Assembly: GCA_032718475.1 (NCBI GenBank)
Contig: JAUCBJ010007881.1
Span: 1-64,000, forward strand
DNA from: Nemertoderma westbladi
Taxonomy: Eukaryota > Xenacoelomorpha > Nemertodermatida > Nemertodermatidae
Length of the DNA: 64,000 bases
Direction of reading: 5' to 3'
The stretch's first letter is position 1. Each line of letters begins with the position of its first letter. Shown piece by piece: positions 46,525 to 56,140 of the stretch. The position numbers were made by a program, and so were the translations under genes. A model generated the notes under the pieces. That model ran no database searches and had not been told where the DNA came from. It worked only from the letters and a program-made list of their open reading frames with translations.

Positions 46525-46935
46525 ATTCCAGAGCATGTCTGATCCTAGGACTTCGGATCTCCGGACTAGGATCCTTAATTCTAGGAAATTTGTCCTTTTA
46601 AGAGTATCGGTAAGTGCTACGATATCTTAATCGACTAGAATTTTAAAGGATCTGAATTTTAACAGATTTTGGATTTCTAGATTTCCTTGGTTTACAAACT
46701 CCTTAGAGTTGATTTGTCTGCTTTTTACTCTATTACAACATTTGTTTTAATAGATTTTATAAATATTTATTAAATATTTTATTTTTAAGATGGGCACCGA
46801 TTTATTCCAGAACATGTCTGGGGACGTTAACCACTGATTCTAGAATTTTGTCTTTCAAGTATATCGGCGGGTGCCGCGATATCTTAATCGACTAGAATTG
46901 CAGATGGTCAAAGGGTTTAACAGATTTATTTTGCG
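46525..46935. repeat. Diverged direct duplication of about 150 bp
   Basis: TTTATTCCAGAGCATGTCTG at 46522 recurs as TTTATTCCAGAACATGTCTG at 46801. ACGATATCTTAATCGACTAG at 46618 recurs as GCGATATCTTAATCGACTAG near 46878. The period is about 265-280 bp. Confidence 0.75.
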
Positions 46936-47458
46936 TTTTACGGTTTTACGTTAAATGGACATCATTCTACTATATGTATTATTTAATATACGGTATGAGA
47001 GCAATATTGCAAGAAGCAATGTCAGTGAGAAGAGGGAAGTCGTTTCCAAGGTCTACCCAGAGCTTGGTTTAGCCGAGACACGAGGATCTGAACTTTGCAT
47101 TCCTAATACTCTACTTACCAATAATACTTGAGTATAGTAGGGGCAGTATTGTAATTTTAATAAGTACAGACATTTCTTCTTACTGTAGTCACATATTTAT
47201 AATATGATACGGACAGTAAGGAAAGAGAAAATGAATTGTTTCTCGCCGTTAAACTAAATATATAATGTTAAGTAATTAAGTAATAAACACGAATATATAT
47301 ATTGCACTAATCTTCTAAATAATCGCTAAAATAATATTCTGCTAAATAAAATTAAAGAAAACGATTATAATAAAATTACATAATAATACATACATAAATA
47401 TAAAAATAATAAAAAACAGATATAAAATAATGTAGTCACACACCCACTCCAGACTCTC

Positions 47459-49020
47459 TTACGTTGGGGAGTCCCTAGATGTTTGTTGGAATAGGGAGGT
47501 GGTCGTGGGAAGAGTATCTTGCCTTCCATAGTTTCCGGATAGCTCTCGGTCTCTTTCCAGTAAACATAAACGACCAACTGGGCGATTGAGTTGTTGTGTT
47601 TCGAATACAATTCCAGGTTTCTTAAAGTTACGTCGCATGACGACGAGTTCTACTCTGTTGGCCACTCTGTTGGTAACGAAGACGCTGAACTGACAGACTT
47701 CATTGGTTATATACTCCAAAACGAGTAAACTTTAGCAGTTCTCCCTTAAGTGAATCATCCCACGAGTGGTTTTCAAGCCACATTTGTTGCACTAAGCTCC
47801 GAGCAACCAATATAACTGGACTAATAAATCCCAATGGATCGAAATAAGTGCTCAGTATACTTAGGCAAATCCGTTTAGTTCTAACTGGATTCTCTCGCTG
47901 TTTTTACAGGAAAAACAAGATATCTCTCTCCGTGTCCCATTTTAAACCAAGTGTCTTGGTTTCCGGAAGATCGTCCTTGATGAGGTCCAGATCTTTAACA
48001 CCTCGGTCTTCTACCGGGATCGATTCCAAAAACTCACGGGAGTTACTAGTGAATTTGGTTAGTCAAAATCCACCGCGTTGCAAGCACTCCACCGTTCCCT
48101 TGGCAACATCAATGGCTTCTTCCACCGATGGGAGGGACTTTAAATTGTCGTCCATGTATATATCCCGTTTGATGTTGTCGATAACCGCTTTAGAGAAGGC
48201 GTCTCGGTTGTCATCAGCAGTGGTACGCACTACTGAACAAGCGTTCGAGGGGCTTGAGATGATCCTGAAAGCCTGGATGGTCATCCAGTACTCCACCGGT
48301 TTTAGGTTGAGGTCTCCTTCAGGCCACCACAGAAATCGTAGGCTGTCTCGATCCCTATCCAGCGCCTTGACTTGTAAGAACATGCCTTCTATATCCGAAG
48401 CGAAAGCGATAGAATATTGCCGTAATCTTAATAGTATTCCCAACAAGGATTGGAGTAAGTTGGGTCCCGGCAACAATTCGGAGTTCAGGGATTGACCCAT
48501 GTAAAGGGCGGAGCCGTCGAACACTACCCGGACTTCGTTGGGTTTACCGGGTTTGGGAACGTAATGGTGTGTTAGATAATACGTTCTCTCTGTTATGTGT
48601 GTTTCTTCCGGTACTCGCTCCGCGTATCCCTTATCGATAAATTTCTTAGCTGGGTTTTATACATTTCCCTGGCTGAAACATTGGCTGTAAGACGCCAATG
48701 TAGTTGTGCGATTCTCTTTTCCGCTAAAGGTCGGTTATTTATAAAGTTGGGTTCTCGCCGTCGGAACGGAAGACCAATCTCATAGCGACCTTCATCTTTC
48801 AGAAAACGGGTAGTCGTTTCCTGAATCTGCTTGGCTCTCTCTTCCTCGACGGACAAGGCCTTGTCGTAGGAATTGGGCTCTACGGCTTCTTGAGTAAGGA
48901 ATCGTACGGCGTGTTCATCGCGAATTTTGTTATTGTATCGATCTATCACTTCGTTTAATTCGTCGTTATATGTGAATTGTCCACCTTGTTGATCGATGAG
49001 ATGGCACAAGTTTACTTGGT
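47459..49020 (-). pseudogene. Degenerate BEL RT-RNase H of element B
   Basis: The segment 49009-48593 is the pre-RT linker; after a frameshift near 48640 the RT continues (VVFDGSALYMGQSLNSELLP; FASDIEGMFLQVK; catalytic box IYMDDNLKSLPS at about 48150). The Pao-type connection follows (YFDPLGFISPVILVARSLVQ, about 47850) after an in-frame TAA at 47904-47906. Only the end of RNase H (FVTNRVANRVELV, about 47670) remains, so the RNase H core is deleted. It cannot encode a working polymerase. Confidence 0.8.
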
Positions 49021-52000
49021 TTACCCAAGTTTGATTTTCGGTGAGGAGGTCGATTGTATTTTCCTCGTCATATCAGTGGTGGTTTCTCCCTCACTGATTT
49101 CTTCTTCCCATTCACTCACCTGATGTATCCTGTCATTAGGGAGTCTTTCCATTAGGGTTCTATGGGAAGGTCCAGTGAAGAACCAACCTACTCTCGTTCT
49201 TCCCGCATACGTTTGTAATGGTTGCGGTCGAGCAGGCCGTTTTTCTAAGGTCTCAAGCGCTTCGTGCGCGTTTTGGCCGATTAATATCTGAACCCCTGGG
49301 TAATCGGTGTTGAATCTAGGGATATCATGTTGCTGGGTAAAATGGTCTTCATCCCAGTTGTAAGGCTCCACTTGGCTAGTAGCAAAGTTCTTTATCGCCA
49401 CCATTTTTACCGACCTTACGCTATGTTCTCCTAGTTCATCCTGGGGAGTGAACAACTCACCCACATAGTAGTCTGTAGCTACTGTGGATTTCCAAACCTG
49501 CATAATTCCTGAAAGGTTCAACTTAGTTCGGAACTTGGGTTGTCCAGCAAAGATGTCTTCGGCTAGTTCTTTGTCGATGAATTTACCTGTACTGCCGGAG
49601 TCAAGGAGGGCGTTTACTATCAGGCTCTTCCCTACACCATGGACTCTCAGTTGCACCACAGGGAATTCCCGGATTCCGACGTTAGAAGTTGGCGCTTTCC
49701 AAGATGGTTGTCGGTCCGGAATAGTCAGTCGAGGCTCTTCATTGTCGGTTTCAGTCTCATATGTAAGTGCTCGATACACCGCGGTGTTTATCATATAACA
49801 GGATTCGTTTTCGTCGGAAAATTCGTCCGTGTAGAATCCTTCCATCTCAGAGCTGTGGTCAGTGTCGTTCACATCACTGAATTGGACATGTAGTTCGGGC
49901 TCACTTACCTGACTCGTGCGGGTTCTGTCAAATTCAGTGTGCAGCAAGATATGATGTTTTGCGCCGCACTTAGCACACCTAGCATCTGAGTAACAGGTCC
50001 ACCGTTGGTGTCCTCGTCTGAGGCAATTATAACACAACCGCTTATCCCACATGACATCACGTCTATCCTTAAGGGATTTCTTCAAGAATTCATCACACCC
50101 ACTCAAGCGATGTGGCCCGTCGCACAATGCACATTAGGGTTTGATATTACTTACTTTAACCTGTGTGGTGTTGTGCAACTTGTTCTTTCTTCGAGCTTTC
50201 TTCCATGAATTCTCTTAGGAGACGTACGAGGAGTTGTTACCTGTTCTCTCCTGTCACTGGTTCGAGACTTAAATTTACTTACGTCCTTTCTCGTTTTATT
50301 GACATAATAAGATCTTTCGGTGTCTTTCCCGCTGTTCTCCTCGTATGAGGTTTGGCTTTCGCCGTCGTCTGTATAACACACTGGTGTTACCTTTCTCCTA
50401 GAAATGGGTTTTTCACTCACCTTATTTTCCGGTGTCTTCTCTCGGGACTGCTTTAGGAGCTGTAATCTTACCTCTCCATTTAAGAATGACATGAGATCAG
50501 CCATGGTAGGGTCCCTTTGTTGCTGGTCCATCATATAGAGAACCCTTTTGTCCCAATGCATACCTACTCCACCTTTTGGCAAAGTAGATGCTACGGCTCC
50601 AACAACAATAGAACTCTGATATTCCTGAGACTTACCTAGCCAATCTAACTGTCTACATATCTCCTGGATCTCATCGAAAAATTCTATAATCCCGCTGCTA
50701 AGAAACTTTCGGGGCGCTACTAATTTCGCATACAAATACCTAGCTATGTTAGTCCTATTACCATACCTGATGTTTAGTGTATCCCAAACTTGTCTTAATC
50801 CATCTGGATGTCCAATAAACTTTAACGCCATTAACTTGGGAGGTCCATCCAGGCACTCGATAAGGAATCTAAGTTTCTCTCCGTTGGATAGTACAGAGTT
50901 CTGTATATTTTCTTTATAATATTCATTAAAAGGTAACCATTTCATCTCATCTCCATTGAACTTGACGACCTCTCCCACCTTTACCGCTTGACGGGCTTCG
51001 GTTCTAACCATTTGACGCGTAAAACTTTCTTGAGCCATCGTATTATTTAATATCGAGTTATCGGTATATAAATTTCTCGGATTATGATCAGATCTGTATG
51101 GGATATCATTGTCAACAGGTTTATAATTACCCTTAATAGGGTTTACTATAGGAGTTTCTACTTCACTAGCAGTATAGATGCGTGTAGGCTCCACACCTTG
51201 CGCATGAAATACTTCAGACCTAACAGGTTGACACATTGTTACAGGGGGTGGTGGTATACCCATTTGTATATTTACTAATTTATCGCGCTCTAAAGCGATA
51301 CTCTGCTGCACTTCTTGCAACTCTAACCTACTCTCTCTTACTGTTCCCTTTAACTGCTGAACAGTCCCTTCCAACTCTCGGACCTGCTGGGAAGAAAGTC
51401 TTTTATGTTCTTCCAGCTGCCCACGATTCATCCCCCGCCGTCCCTCGTCCACCCACTCAACCGCTGCCGCGGGAGCCGCCAACGTGGTAGCCGGGTGACG
51501 CGTGGGGACGACGGGAGACAAGTCATTTATGTCTTGCTCGGCGTCCAGGACCGGGAGTGATTCAGGGGCTAGTCTACTGGGCACAGGTAGTTTAGTACTG
51601 TGCAAAGGGAATTTAGAGTTAGGTTCTGTAAGTATAGGGGTCTCTATCACTGGAGTGACTTCAATGACAGGCCTAATTATTTCGGGCTCATCTACTATAG
51701 TAGGGAGTCTTTCTATTCTAATAATTTGGTCTGTAGGTTCAGGATTACTTAAATCTACACTAGCTAGTTGCCTTTTCACAGCTGGAGGCAAATTAGGCAA
51801 TTTCTGATGGTGTGGCGTTCTTCTACGTCCGCTGGAACGAGATTTATTTCCTCCACCTTCGGGATCTGTTGTATCACCCTCATCGGAGGAGGTAAATCCC
51901 TGTCTTCTGGGAGTAGATCGACTCAGTAACTGCATCTGAGTAGCTGTCCTTTGTTTCTTCAAGTAATCTTGTTTCGCCTGAAGGTTCTCCAGCTCTAGTT

Positions 52001-52340
52001 GGGTAGTCGCTTCAGACGCTTTCAGTACTGCTTCTGCCACTGCCGCCTTTCTTTCAGCCTCTGCAGCTAATGCCTTCCTCTCAGATTCTGCCGCTGTCGC
52101 TGCCGCTGCTGCTTTTCTTTCAGATTCCGCCACTGCTGCTGACCTTCAGTCTTCTATTTGCCGTTTCTTTAATTGTTCTTCTTGATCCATTGCCATGTGG
52201 ATGCTTTCATCATATTTAGCCTGCTCCGTGGCTAATATTTCCGCATCTAACGAGTCCAACACAAATTTGGCTCCCTCACTATTAGGATGAAGTCCAGCTA
52301 GCCGTCTCCTTAGCTCTTTGTCACCTATAAATCGTTGATA
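49021..52340 (-). pseudogene. Degenerate BEL Gag-protease of element B
   Basis: Closely related to the Gag-protease of element A through its whole length: Ala/Glu coiled coil (about 52130-51990), DUF1759-type core (VKFNGDEMKWLPFNEYYKEN, about 50950), zinc knuckle CYNCLRRGHQRWTC (about 50030) and protease LLDSGSTGKFIDKE (about 49600). Breaks: a TGA at 52146-52148 where A has an Arg codon, and a stop plus frameshift at 50130-50200 that splits the first Cys cluster. Past the point where A is truncated, B continues with ARPQPLQTYAGRTRVGWFF. The frame is lost again near 49020. Confidence 0.85.
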
Positions 52341-52931
52341 GTTGTTAGCTTATTCAATAAAGTTATAAGCCGATAAGCAATATTGGGAGCCACGAGATTG
52401 GGCAATTAACCAACTCGTGCCATCCCAATAAGAATGGGAAGGAAGCACACAATGAGGGTCAGGGGCCAAACCCCTAACCCAGAGAGAATAGGTGGAGTGA
52501 ATGGGAACACTCCAAAGGGCGCCAACAAGGGTATCAACCAATCAGAGGGGGGAAAGGCATCGATTAGGTAGAGTAACAAGGCCAACCGTGCAATATAGCC
52601 ACTTGGCAGTAATAATACCAATTCAGTTATCTCAGTGCAATACCGGTGCTAGTTTAGGTTATTACATAGTTTTAGATAGGGAAGGACCGGGACTTTAGTT
52701 ACCGTATCCCGCCTTCCATATACGACAATACTATATCTATATCTATATCCGCATATCATATTATATACGACAAACAACATCAGAACTCATTCACTCTTTA
52801 TACACGGCGGGGACGCGTGAACTAAAACCGGATAAACCGGGATCCCTCTTGGATGCCGTCACAGTAACTAAACCAGCTGCCGCCCTAGATAAACTCAATA
52901 ACCACTAGCCACCGAAATCTGCAGAAGAGAG
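52341..52931 (+). repeat. Presumed 5' LTR and leader of element C
   Basis: It begins TGTTAGCTTATTCAATAAAG exactly at the break in B gag, as expected for an LTR start. It contains CCAATCAGAGGGG at 52548, a TATATCTATATC stretch at 52732 and a possible LTR end ...ACAAACAACA near 52781. No convincing tRNA primer-binding site was found, so the 3' boundary is uncertain. The second LTR needed for proof lies outside the window. Confidence 0.5.
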
Positions 52932-54686
52932 ATGAGTCGGTCAGGTGACACGACACCGACGCGGACCCCGGACGAAGAGCTAACGATCCGCGAGGCCGCA
53001 ACCAGGCGATACAGGCCCACAACGCCGGACCCATCGGTAACGGGTCATCCGGCAGTTCAGGACGAGGGGGGCCTGGAACCCGAGGTCGAACCGAGAGAAA
53101 GAGAGAGCGAGACGGAGGGAGACGGAGACGAGTCGACACGGGACGGGGGTCGACGCACCGGTGTCGCCGGCCAGCCACAGGCCGAGGGCGACGAGCGGCC
53201 TGCCGAAACGGCGACGGTGGGGCCGACGGTGCGGCCCCGGACGCAGAGAGACGAAGGAGATATCGGTACCGATGTCGCCGGCCAGCCACAGGCTGAGGGC
53301 GACGGACGGCCCGCCGGAACGGCGACGGTGGGGCCGCCGGTATGACGTCGGACCCGGAGAGACGGACGAAAGATCGGCGACGAGGACGTCGGGGTTTCTG
53401 ATCGACTCCGACAGGCCTACAACGCGACCCAAAGACTAATAAAGGACGCTAAGAAGGAAGGGGCGGAGATAGACGAGGTGAGACTGAGGAAACGACTAGG
53501 TGAGTCGGATAGACACTTTAATTACCTAATGCGTTTTGGGCAGAGGGAACTAGCCGAGGAGAGAGCAAAAGGGGTTGCCAGCGAACTGTTTGAACTATGG
53601 GAATGTGGGAGTATGGAACCTAGTGTAGCGTCAGTGTACATAGGGCCATACTTGGTCGATGCCCGGGGAGTAAAATTAGTGGGTTGGAACAGACCTGAGG
53701 AGGGCGAATCCGAGGCTGACCCCGCGGATTCGGTCTCGTCGGTCAGAGGGAGTTCCGGGAGGAGGGGGAGAGCTAGTAGATCGGGAAGGCGGAGGGAATC
53801 CTCCACAACCGATAAGTCTGCTACATCCTCCGCAAAAGAAAGACGGGTGAGAGAGATAGACGCTAGGTACCGTCTCAATCTAGCAGTGCAAGGTAATAGA
53901 GAAGTAGGTAGACGGCTAGAGGAAGGGAGAGTGCTGCTGGAGAGGGAAATGGCGTCGATTGGAGAGATAAGAGAGAGGGCCGAAAGGGCCGTGAGGAGCC
54001 TTAGGGAGTATGATGAAATAGAGTTGAAGGAACAAGAAGAGCGTGTGGCGAGAGAGAAAAGCGAACGCGAGAAGCGTGAAGCGAAGGAGGAAAGTGAACG
54101 CAGAGAGCGTGAAGCGAGGGAGGAGAGTGAGCGTAGAGCGCGTGAGGCGAGGCGAAGGGAGGGGATTAGGAGAGAGATGAAATTGGCCAAGCAGACCGAA
54201 AGGGAGGCTATGGATAAAATAGCAAAAGTGGAGCGTGAGCGAAAAGAATTGGAGAAACAGCGAGACAAACTCGTAGAGTATGAAGCTGTACACACGCGTG
54301 AGGTGGAACTGGCGCAGATGGGGGAGTCTGAGAGCGAGGCTGGCTCGAGTATTTTTGAGGAGCCGGGGGCCGTGGATACATTTATTAATACCCCACTTAC
54401 AGGGACCGCACGACAGACCCAAAACTGGTGTGACCGTACGGGCGGGGGGGGTAATAATGATAATGGTACAGTAGACGTGGTTAATATTAATAGTACCGTA
54501 TGGGACAATTCTAATCAAACCTTTATTGCAGGAAATACTTTACCTAGTGGTAGTAATTTAAATTTAAATCAGAACATTCCTAATATTAATGTAGAAAATA
54601 ATTCTAATATTAATGTAGCTACGCAAAATAATCCAATTAATCAAAGTAATAACCCAAATTCGAACTTACAAAATAATTTTAAGTAA
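52932..54686 (+). CDS. Gag of element C, N-terminal part (one in-frame TGA)
   Basis: ATG at 52932 (GAGAGATGAG context). The first 137 codons are disordered (Pro/Thr/Glu/Arg) with a twice-repeated VAGQPQAEGD block. A TGA at 53343-53345 interrupts, but the same frame stays open to 54684. The downstream part has a globular stretch (NYLMRFGQRELAEERAKGVA), a Ser/Arg patch, a coiled coil of Glu/Arg repeats (EESERREREAREESERRARE) and an Asn-rich tail. It ends at TAA 54684, where the Asn-rich composition continues in the next frame. It is likely structural Gag. The TGA could be a mutation, a readthrough site or an error. Confidence 0.65.
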
Positions 54687-54687
54687 T

Positions 54688-55263
54688 GCAATAACACAAA
54701 ATAATCCAAATAACTTAAATAATTCAGCGAGCCCGAATTTACAAAATAATTCAGATAGTGTAGTCGCGCAAGATAATTCAAATGATTTTATTCCGAACGA
54801 ACAAATTAATTCCGTTTCCAATACGGGTGCTATTAATGTAAACACGTCGGGCGTGTATGGCCAGACAGACGAGGGCCTGGTAGGCCACGTAGTTGGTAGG
54901 CAGGGAATAGCTGGGTTAGGTAGACCCGGCGAGGGCCTGGTAGGCCACGTAGTTGGTAGGCAGGGAGTAGCTGGGTTAGGTAGACCCAGCGAGGGCCTGG
55001 TAGGCCACGTAGTTGGTAGGCAGGGAGTGGCTGGGTTAGGTAGACCCAGCGAGGGCCTGGTAGGCCACATAGTTGGTAGGCAGGGAGTAGAGGGCCTGGT
55101 AGGCCACGCAATAGCAGAGGGAGAGGCGGGGGTGAATAGACCCGACCGCGGTAGGGTTGATGTGTCGACTGGAGAGGGATATAGTAGCGGGGTGAGGAGT
55201 AGCGAAGTTAGATGTGGCGAGTGGGGGGGGGGGGGCTACGAGAACCCCACAACAGCGAGTTAG
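54688..55263 (+). CDS. Gag of element C, middle part (+1 frame)
   Basis: Continues the Asn-rich tail in the +1 frame after AATAATTTTAAG, then four copies of a 20-residue repeat (EGLVGHVVGRQGVAGLGRPS). It has no start of its own at the Asn-rich junction, so it depends on a frameshift or reflects a 1-base indel. It ends shortly after a run of 13 G (55223-55235), at which the next frame takes over. Confidence 0.55.
   Translation, partial: AITQNNPNNLNNSASPNLQNNSDSVVAQDNSNDFIPNEQINSVSNTGAINVNTSGVYGQTDEGLVGHVVGRQGIAGLGRPGEGLVGHVVGRQGVAGLGRPSEGLVGHVVGRQGVAGLGRPSEGLVGHIVGRQGVEGLVGHAIAEGEAGVNRPDRGRVDVSTGEGYSSGVRSSEVRCGEWGGGGYENPTTAS
54871..55110 (+). repeat. 60-bp coding tandem repeat, four copies
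   Basis: Copies start at 54871, 54931, 54991 and 55051, with a partial copy at 55090. Each begins GAGGGCCTGGTAGGCCACGT. The 60-bp period keeps the frame and gives a 20-residue Gly-rich protein repeat. GGCC-TGGTA-GGCC forms a small inverted pair in each. Confidence 0.9.
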
Positions 55264-55787
55264 CGGCGAAAGGGGGGGCAGAGAGTGTCCCACAGCCGTC
55301 AGCGGATAATGCGCGGGCCAAAATAGGTAAACCGCAACAACCGGCGACGGAAAGTAATAGGGGGATTGCGAGTATCCCCAGCGGCGTGCGACCGAGCAGA
55401 GAGAGACAGGTTGACGTCGTAAGAGGGCGGACGAAGCGTCGAGCCCGATCAGAAGAGGGAAGAAGAACAGTGGGGTTTAACCGGGAGGTCGACGAGAGAT
55501 CTCACGAGCGGGAATACTCCACTGAAAGGAGAAGAAGAGAAGACAGTAGTAGAGGTATCGCCGCGAACGATAGAAGAGCGAGGACGGATAGTGAGCCGTC
55601 GGTAGTTGAGATGAGAACGGAGAGTCAGTGGGGTCGGACTCCGGGAGATTGCCGTCGCCCCGGAGAGATGCGACCCGGCGAGGCGCACTACGCGCCGATG
55701 GAGGGGTACGCGATGTACCGGTACGAAGACGAGAACAGTAGAGGGGGGGGGTCGAAGAGAAACTTTCCGATGGAATACACCTATTGA
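55236..55787 (+). CDS. Gag of element C, basic part (original frame)
   Basis: Frame restored after the 13-G run. The product is Arg/Glu/Ser-rich and basic (RERQVDVVRGRTKRRARSEE), as expected for a nucleic-acid-binding Gag region. It reads to a TGA at 55785, just past a run of 9 G (55743-55751); beyond that run protein-like sequence continues in the +1 frame. Confidence 0.5.
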   Translation, partial: LREPHNSELAAKGGAESVPQPSADNARAKIGKPQQPATESNRGIASIPSGVRPSRERQVDVVRGRTKRRARSEEGRRTVGFNREVDERSHEREYSTERRRREDSSRGIAANDRRARTDSEPSVVEMRTESQWGRTPGDCRRPGEMRPGEAHYAPMEGYAMYRYEDENSRGGGSKRNFPMEYTY

Positions 55788-56140
55788 TCGAGAATACGGT
55801 AGCCGCGGGGAGGATTATTCGAGAAGAATAAACTTCGATCCCGAGCGACACATGCAGACTGTAGGACATACTGTAGGCCTTACTGCACATACCATAGGCC
55901 ATACTGAGAGAGGCAATGTAGGCGATAGGATGGCGTGGACAACGTGATTAAACCCGGAAGTCGCGGAATACATACCGGCGAGTAGGCCAGAAGCTGATAG
56001 GCCTATACCGGTACCAGCACAGCAGTATGACTACAGCATGCAGGGACATAACATATACCCAGGGGAGGGGGGAATTATTGCGGATAGGTGTATGGGCCCC
56101 AACATATTAACATCAACCCCAGTACCAAACATACCGGTGG
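55752..56140 (+). CDS. Gag-pol junction of element C (+1 frame)
   Basis: The +1 frame after the 9-G run has coding-like composition (PIDREYGSRGEDYSRR, then a HTVGLTAHTIGHT repeat) with one TGA at 55945-55947. It stays open to a run of 11 G (56139-56149), beyond which the pol frame continues. There is no ATG-led alternative for the start of pol, so the whole of gag-pol may be one polyprotein. Confidence 0.4.

Larger units (their letters stand above)
44112..47458 (-). other. 3' internal region of element B, integrase missing
   Basis: Between the RNase H remnant and the 3' LTR there should be an integrase, but no HHCC or DDE motif is visible. A basic 67-codon frame ending in LKKLRKCRSRKKD (44392-44189) lies next to the LTR, and an intact 121-codon frame is at 45698-45333. 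A 270-bp direct duplication is at 46525-46935. Much is AT-rich, so a deletion or replacement of the integrase region is likely. Confidence 0.55.
42942..52340 (-). mobile_element. BEL/Pao LTR retrotransposon B, degenerate, split by element C
   Basis: Minus-strand order: gag (from 52340 down), protease, RT, RNase H remnant, 3' region and 3' LTR (44111-42942). The 5' part of gag is cut at 52340, where similarity to element A stops (after GATAGT) and a TGTTAGC begins: the insertion point of element C. The rest of gag and the 5' LTR of B should lie beyond the window end. Coding regions have stops, frameshifts and deletions. Confidence 0.85.

Noticed and set aside
53522-54508. A 328-codon minus-strand frame (Ser/Leu-rich)
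   Set aside because: Antisense shadow of the Glu/Arg coiled coil of Gag in element C.
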